Shown: one piece after another, positions 8,982 through 12,151 of the stretch | Position numbering within the stretch: the stretch's first letter is position 1 | How the letters are laid out: every line of letters starts with the position of its first letter | NCBI GenBank assembly: GCA_036939355.1 | Contig: JALLAP010002074.1 | Coordinates: forward strand, 1 to 12,151 | Source of the DNA: Thalassiosira profunda | Taxonomy: Eukaryota > Bacillariophyta > Thalassiosirophyceae > Thalassiosirales > Thalassiosiraceae | Direction of reading: 5' to 3' | Length of the DNA: 12,151 nt | Notes under the pieces: generated by a model | What the model saw: the letters and a program-made list of their open reading frames with translations, nothing else | Told to the model about the DNA's origin: nothing | Database searches by the model: none | Made by a program: the position numbers and the translations under genes

Positions 8982-10151
8982 TCATTTGCGCCCCTTCTTC
9001 CCCTTCTTCTTCCTACCTTTTTTGCCACTCTTCCCTTTGGTGTTGGATGAACCCACGTCCAGTTGAGCAACCTGCTCTGCCAAGCCCTTGGCTTCAACTT
9101 CTGCCACGTACGCCTGGCATTCCTCCTTCGAAGCAAACTCGCGACGGGAAAATTTGCCTTTGTTGAAGGTGATGTAGTACCCGCAATCGGTAGGCGTTCG
9201 ATCCCGTCGTTTCAGGTTGTCTGGAGGGACAAGCGCTTTCTCCTGTGATCCCTCAAAAATGATTTTGTATCTGTCCCTTTCTGGCAGATACTTCTCAACC
9301 ACGCAAGTCTTCCCGTTGAGATCCGGCCGCGTGGGAAAGTTGACAAGCTCGCACCTCCTTCCCCCAAGATCTGACTGAAACAGATTTGCCAATCTCGAGT
9401 TGCCTCGTTGAAGCAAAAATTCCACTGCTCCATCTTTCGACATGTCTTCTTTGTATCTTTGCGGTACAATGTCTGCTCCCCACTCAAGCAGCAGCCGTGT
9501 CTGAAGGAAAAAATCCGCTTTGAACCCCATGCGGTGCAATGCCGTGCCACCAGCAGCATCCAAAGCATTCACATCTGCCCCAAATTGCAATAGAATGCTG
9601 AGCAAATCCGAGTGCTTGAACAAAACTGCAAAGAAAATCAGGGTGGCGTCCATCGCGTCCGGGTCCTTTGCATCTATTCGTCGCTTTTCTACCGGAGGCG
9701 GCCCGAGCCAATCGAGGATTTTCTGCACGTTCTCAGGTTTCGTCGCCCCCACTCCGGCTGCGTGAATAGAGGTCGGGAGTTCGATGCATGCGTCTTTCCC
9801 AGAATAGTCTATCGCTTCTGTCCAATCCTCGAATTCAAGCTCCAACTGTTCGACTTCGTGTGCGACAGATATGTACGCTTCACTAGAAGTGTCACCCCTC
9901 TCCTCCATTTTCCTCTTCATTTCTTTTTTGGACCTCAGCTGCACTATCATTTCCCTGGACGGCGGGATCTTCTCCCTGCAGAGGGGGCACGAATTCTTCT
10001 TCTTCCCCTCTGAAAGTTGAAGTGCTGCATAGTGCTTCGGCCGCCAGGAGTCCAAACAGTTCGAGCAGAAATTGTGGCCGCAGGGCAGCGCCACCGGGTT
10101 CGTGAGCGCGTCCAGACAGATGCCGCACTCGTCGCCCGTCGATTGCACCAT
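8982..10151 (-). CDS. RING-finger/ankyrin protein, probable E3 ubiquitin ligase
   Basis: One exon, 389 residues from the ATG at 10151 (context CTAACCATGG). An N-terminal C3HC4 RING has C9, C12, C24, H26, C29, C32, C55 and C58; RINGs of this type bind E2 enzymes and promote ubiquitin transfer. A Lys/Glu-rich helix (66-112) follows, then ankyrin-like repeats at about 138-250 (ATLIFFAVLFKH, LLQFGADVNALDAAGGTALH, LLLEWGAD), likely the substrate-binding part. Residues 265-325 (ELVNFPTRPDLNGKTCVVEKY...RYKIIFE...LVPPDNL) form a small motif often seen after ankyrin or MYND domains in algal proteins. The tail is very basic (GKKGRKKKGKKGRK) and may be a nuclear or nucleolar signal. The frame stays open 103 codons upstream, but the RING begins just after this Met. 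RING identification is firm; ligase activity is inferred. Confidence 0.88.
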   Translation of the reverse strand: MVQSTGDECGICLDALTNPVALPCGHNFCSNCLDSWRPKHYAALQLSEGKKKNSCPLCREKIPPSREMIVQLRSKKEMKRKMEERGDTSSEAYISVAHEVEQLELEFEDWTEAIDYSGKDACIELPTSIHAAGVGATKPENVQKILDWLGPPPVEKRRIDAKDPDAMDATLIFFAVLFKHSDLLSILLQFGADVNALDAAGGTALHRMGFKADFFLQTRLLLEWGADIVPQRYKEDMSKDGAVEFLLQRGNSRLANLFQSDLGGRRCELVNFPTRPDLNGKTCVVEKYLPERDRYKIIFEGSQEKALVPPDNLKRRDRTPTDCGYYITFNKGKFSRREFASKEECQAYVAEVEAKGLAEQVAQLDVGSSNTKGKSGKKGRKKKGKKGRK

Positions 10152-10452
10152 GGTTAGTCGGCCGTTGGCAGGTAGCGGAGGGACTCTGCGGCGCCGCGGG
10201 GATAAAGGGGAGGGCCGGGTCGGGTCGGTCCGGGGAAGGCGTAATAGCGCGGGGGTGAAAAAAAAAATGCCGGAGTCCCGCGCGCGACAACCAGGGGGGG
10301 GGCGCGTGCTTGCAACTTGCAACCATTGCAACAATGGAACCAAATCAGGCCATGTGCGCCCAAGAGGTGCGGTTGACGCCCCGGGCGATTGGGGGCATGC
10401 CCGCGTGAATGCCAGGCCGCGGATTGCCGACGATGCTCGAGGTATCCACAAC
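10152..10452. promoter_or_regulatory. Bidirectional promoter interval, RING gene / F-box-like gene
   Basis: 301 nt lie between the divergent ATGs. It contains a run of ten A (10258-10267), a run of nine G (10294-10302), three TTGCAAC copies and a small inverted repeat CCATTG-CAA-CAATGG (10323-10337). An in-frame ATG at 10267 could extend the F-box-like protein by 62 residues, but that extension is low-complexity Arg/Gly-rich sequence. Confidence 0.5.
10310..10332 (+). repeat. Three copies of TTGCAAC in the shared promoter
   Basis: Copies at 10310-10316, 10317-10323 and 10326-10332; the first two are directly adjacent. TTGCAA is itself a palindrome and resembles a C/EBP-type bZIP half-site pair. 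The third copy overlaps the CCATTG/CAATGG inverted repeat. Confidence 0.75.
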
Positions 10453-11028
10453 ATGGGCATCGGGGATCTCGGAGATTCGCTGGTGCACGTGGTGGGCTAC
10501 CTGACGCCCCCGTCGCTAGCGCTGCTCGCCGTTGCGGTCACCGCACCGCCGCCGTCTTGGACGGCTCAATCAAATGATACTCCGCAGCGGCAGCCGAACG
10601 AGCTGGGGAGGGCCATTTTGTCCGCAAACAGGGATTCATGGGAGGTGCTTGATTACGAGGAGATCGAGAAAGGTCTGGCATCGAGGCTGTCGGACGGCGA
10701 TATCGCTGCTTCCTTGATTTGCATCGACGCCGTCAATCGCCTGGAAAAGTTGAAATTGGCCGGATGCGTCGGGATTTCTGGTGCTGGGCTGCATCCGCTG
10801 CGTGATTCCACTGCCTTGGTGCAGATCGATTTGAGCCTCGTGGGGCAGCATCAGAGCCCGACCATTAAGCCGCTACCGGCTCTGTCCGAGGCAGAGGTGT
10901 TGCCTGTTCTTCGGAGAATTTTTCGAACGACAAACCCATCGCTGAGGCATCTCCAGCTTCCCCAGAAGTGGCGCAAGACCGTGAATGAGCAATTGAACTC
11001 GTTTTTGGGGGACTACGATGCGCTTTGA
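10453..11028 (+). CDS. F-box/LRR-like protein, N-terminal part of a probably split gene
   Basis: 191 residues before the TGA. Residues 4-30 (GDLGDSLVHVVGYLTPPSLALLAVAVT) resemble a short F-box, the helix bundle that links substrates to SCF ubiquitin ligases through Skp1. Residues 85-130 (ICIDAVNRLEKLKLAGCVGISGAGLHPLRDSTALVQIDLSL) are a leucine-rich repeat of the F-box/LRR kind, and SLRHLQLP near 165 is another. The frame stops at DYDAL with TGA at 11026; the Cys-rich frame continues at once in the -1 frame. ATG 10453 was chosen because the F-box-like region begins right after it. The F-box call is tentative (short, divergent); the LRR is better supported. Most likely this and the next entry are one protein of about 355 residues. 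Confidence 0.68.
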   Translation: MGIGDLGDSLVHVVGYLTPPSLALLAVAVTAPPPSWTAQSNDTPQRQPNELGRAILSANRDSWEVLDYEEIEKGLASRLSDGDIAASLICIDAVNRLEKLKLAGCVGISGAGLHPLRDSTALVQIDLSLVGQHQSPTIKPLPALSEAEVLPVLRRIFRTTNPSLRHLQLPQKWRKTVNEQLNSFLGDYDAL

Positions 11029-11032
11029 GCAG
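11020..11032 (+). other. Apparent frame break between F-box-like and Cys-rich frames
   Basis: Frame 1 ends GCG CTT TGA while the -1 frame reads TTG AGC AGC. One extra T in the TTT run would restore one continuous frame. No slippery heptamer of the X XXY YYZ type is present, so an assembly or sequencing indel, or a real mutation, is likelier than programmed shifting. Confidence 0.6.
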
Positions 11033-11519
11033 CCGCCGATCTATCTGCAAAGTTTGTGAAAGGGGCATAGTAGTACCTGAGGGCACGGGGGAGAGTTGGA
11101 TGATTCATTCAGAGGAGTTCCATCCCAGTTTCTACGGCATGCAATCATTCACATGCTGCATATGCACTGAAAATATTTGCGATGCGTGCGAAGTCGAAGG
11201 GGGGCACTCTTTCATCGAACAGTGCGAACAGTGTTGCAAGGATTACTGTCGGGATTGCATGGAGATGATTCAATGCCTAGATTGCCATGATTACACTTGC
11301 GAGGGATGTGCTGACATTTGCAAAGGCTGCCAGACATTTGACTGTCCCAACTGTTCGCCGACGTCTTTCTCGGTGCAACGGTGTATTGCTTGCAATGAGG
11401 CGCATTGCTTGAAATGTCGTTGGAAGAAGTGCAACGAGGATTGGGACGTTGCTTGTCGGGGTTGCATGAAACTGATGGCGCCTGCGATCGACGACATGAT
11501 CAAAAGCGATCGCAGTTGA
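11029..11519 (+). CDS. Cys-rich CxxC protein segment, C-terminal part of the split F-box-like gene
   Basis: About 163 residues with some 27 cysteines, mostly CxxC pairs: CKVC, CCIC, CDAC, CEQC, CRDC, CLDC, CEGC, CKGC, CPNC, CIAC, CLKC, CRGC. This spacing suggests several stacked zinc sites, as in B-box, RING-like or zinc-ribbon arrays. The frame opens with TTG at 11025 and has no ATG before the first Cys pair; the first internal Met is about 25 residues in, after CKVC. It therefore has no good start of its own. Reading across a single-base shift at the CTTTGA site joins DYDALL to SSRRSICKVC smoothly. Another option is an intron 10968-11032 (donor GTGGCG, atypical here). The stop is 11 nt from the convergent aminotransferase stop. 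Confidence 0.68.
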
Positions 11520-11530
11520 TCTGATTAGCA

Positions 11531-12151
11531 TTACTTTACCGTCAACTGCAAAATGCCCTTCTTCAGCCTCGCGGCGGCAATTTTGCAATCCTCCGGTGGA
11601 AGATTCGAGTAACACACCCGAATCCACCCCGGCAAGCCGCAAAAAGATCCGGGAATCACCGCCACGCCATAATCTTCGACCAACGAGCTTGCAAAGTTTT
11701 GGTCGTCAGCTCCATCGGGCAGCTTTCCCATGACGTACATTGCGCCGTCCCCTCCAATGATCTCCTCCAGCAACGACATTGCTTCAAGTATTGCCGCCCG
11801 GCCCTCATCCAAAGTCTTCACCTGCTCGTACACCCAGTCTCTCCCGGCGTCGAGAGCCCCCAGCGCTGCCATCTGCGATATCCGCGACGTGCATATCGCA
11901 ATGGTGTCCTGAATTTTGAGCATCTCCTCGTAGGCTTGCGTGCCCCTTCCAGTCTCGCCGTTCTTGGAGCTCAGTGCGACGTATCCAACGCGAAATCCGG
12001 CCATGGCGTAGCCCTTGCTGAAGCTGAAGATGTTTATGACGTGCCCCTCGTCGAAGCAGGGATACTCTGGCGCGGCGTCTCCGGCGTTTGGGAGCGTGTT
12101 CTTCCCCGTCACGTCGAAGTGTTCGTAGGTGTTGTCCATCACTAGCCACAC
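11531..12151 (-). CDS. PLP-dependent class I/II aminotransferase, 3' part only
   Basis: The last 206 codons; the gene runs off the right edge, so its start is not visible. Fold-type I landmarks are present: DNTYEHF (Asp and Tyr contacting the cofactor), SFSKGYAMAGFRVGY with the PLP-binding Lys at residue 46 of this fragment and the following phosphate-contacting Arg, and GWIRVCYSN with the substrate-carboxylate Arg at 178. The combination DNTYEHF...NIFSFSKGY..AGFRVGY is close to the plant VAS1/ISS1-type aromatic or methionine aminotransferases and related AspAT-like enzymes. It transfers an amino group between an amino acid and a 2-oxo acid. The exact substrate cannot be told from this part. 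The C-terminus ends in a short basic/hydrophobic helix with TAA at 11531. Confidence 0.92.
   Translation of the reverse strand: MWLVMDNTYEHFDVTGKNTLPNAGDAAPEYPCFDEGHVINIFSFSKGYAMAGFRVGYVALSSKNGETGRGTQAYEEMLKIQDTIAICTSRISQMAALGALDAGRDWVYEQVKTLDEGRAAILEAMSLLEEIIGGDGAMYVMGKLPDGADDQNFASSLVEDYGVAVIPGSFCGLPGWIRVCYSNLPPEDCKIAAARLKKGILQLTVK

Noticed and set aside
10152..10460. 103-residue extension ahead of the RING domain
   Set aside because: It would run through the shared promoter and the divergent gene's start; the RING begins right after the ATG at 10151.
11018..11028. Programmed -1 ribosomal frameshift site
   Set aside because: The shift point lacks a slippery X XXY YYZ heptamer and I see no clear downstream pseudoknot, so indel or splicing is likelier.
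1..12151. Mobile element, CRISPR array, tRNA/rRNA or viral genes
   Set aside because: No terminal repeats, transposase or polymerase motifs, repeat-spacer pattern or RNA-gene signature was seen on either strand.

Overview
This 12.15 kb window is nuclear DNA from a compact eukaryotic genome. Genes are broken by short introns (67-92 nt) with GTGAGT/GTAAGT donors and CAG or TAG acceptors. There are no operons, Shine-Dalgarno starts or prokaryotic features. The gene content includes a plastid-lipid-associated (fibrillin)-like domain, a plant/alga-type aminotransferase and a USP48/UBP26-type deubiquitinase. Together with the tight spacing, this suggests a unicellular alga, perhaps a stramenopile (ochrophyte), but the lineage call is inference only.

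Layout, left to right. At 271-2226 (+) is a two-exon gene whose C-terminal half resembles the PAP/fibrillin fold, preceded by a long Ser-rich, coiled-coil N-terminus. At 7941-2357 (-) is an eight-exon gene whose reconstructed 5037-nt CDS encodes a 1678-residue ubiquitin-specific protease. Its active-site and zinc motifs, DUSP-like repeats, ubiquitin-like domain and terminal motif are collinear with USP48/UBP26. At 8174-8938 (+) is an intronless six-helix membrane protein of unknown function. At 10151-8982 (-) is an intronless RING-finger/ankyrin protein, probably a ubiquitin ligase. At 10453-11519 (+) are two abutting reading frames, an F-box/LRR-like part and a Cys-rich CxxC part. They look like one gene interrupted by a one-base frame change or an atypical intron. 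At 12151-11531 (-) is the 3' part of a PLP-dependent class I/II aminotransferase cut by the window edge.

The genes alternate strictly in strand. Convergent stop codons lie only 130, 42 and 11 nt apart. Two divergent pairs share short 5' intervals of 232 and 301 nt. The first contains a perfect 11-bp inverted repeat, the second three copies of TTGCAAC. Three loci (USP48-like, RING-ankyrin, F-box-like) have ubiquitin-pathway signatures, but nothing shows that they act together. I found no mobile element, CRISPR array, tRNA, rRNA or virus-like region. The most useful leads are the split F-box/Cys-rich gene, the inverted repeat in the shared promoter, and the over-representation of the TTGCAA palindrome.
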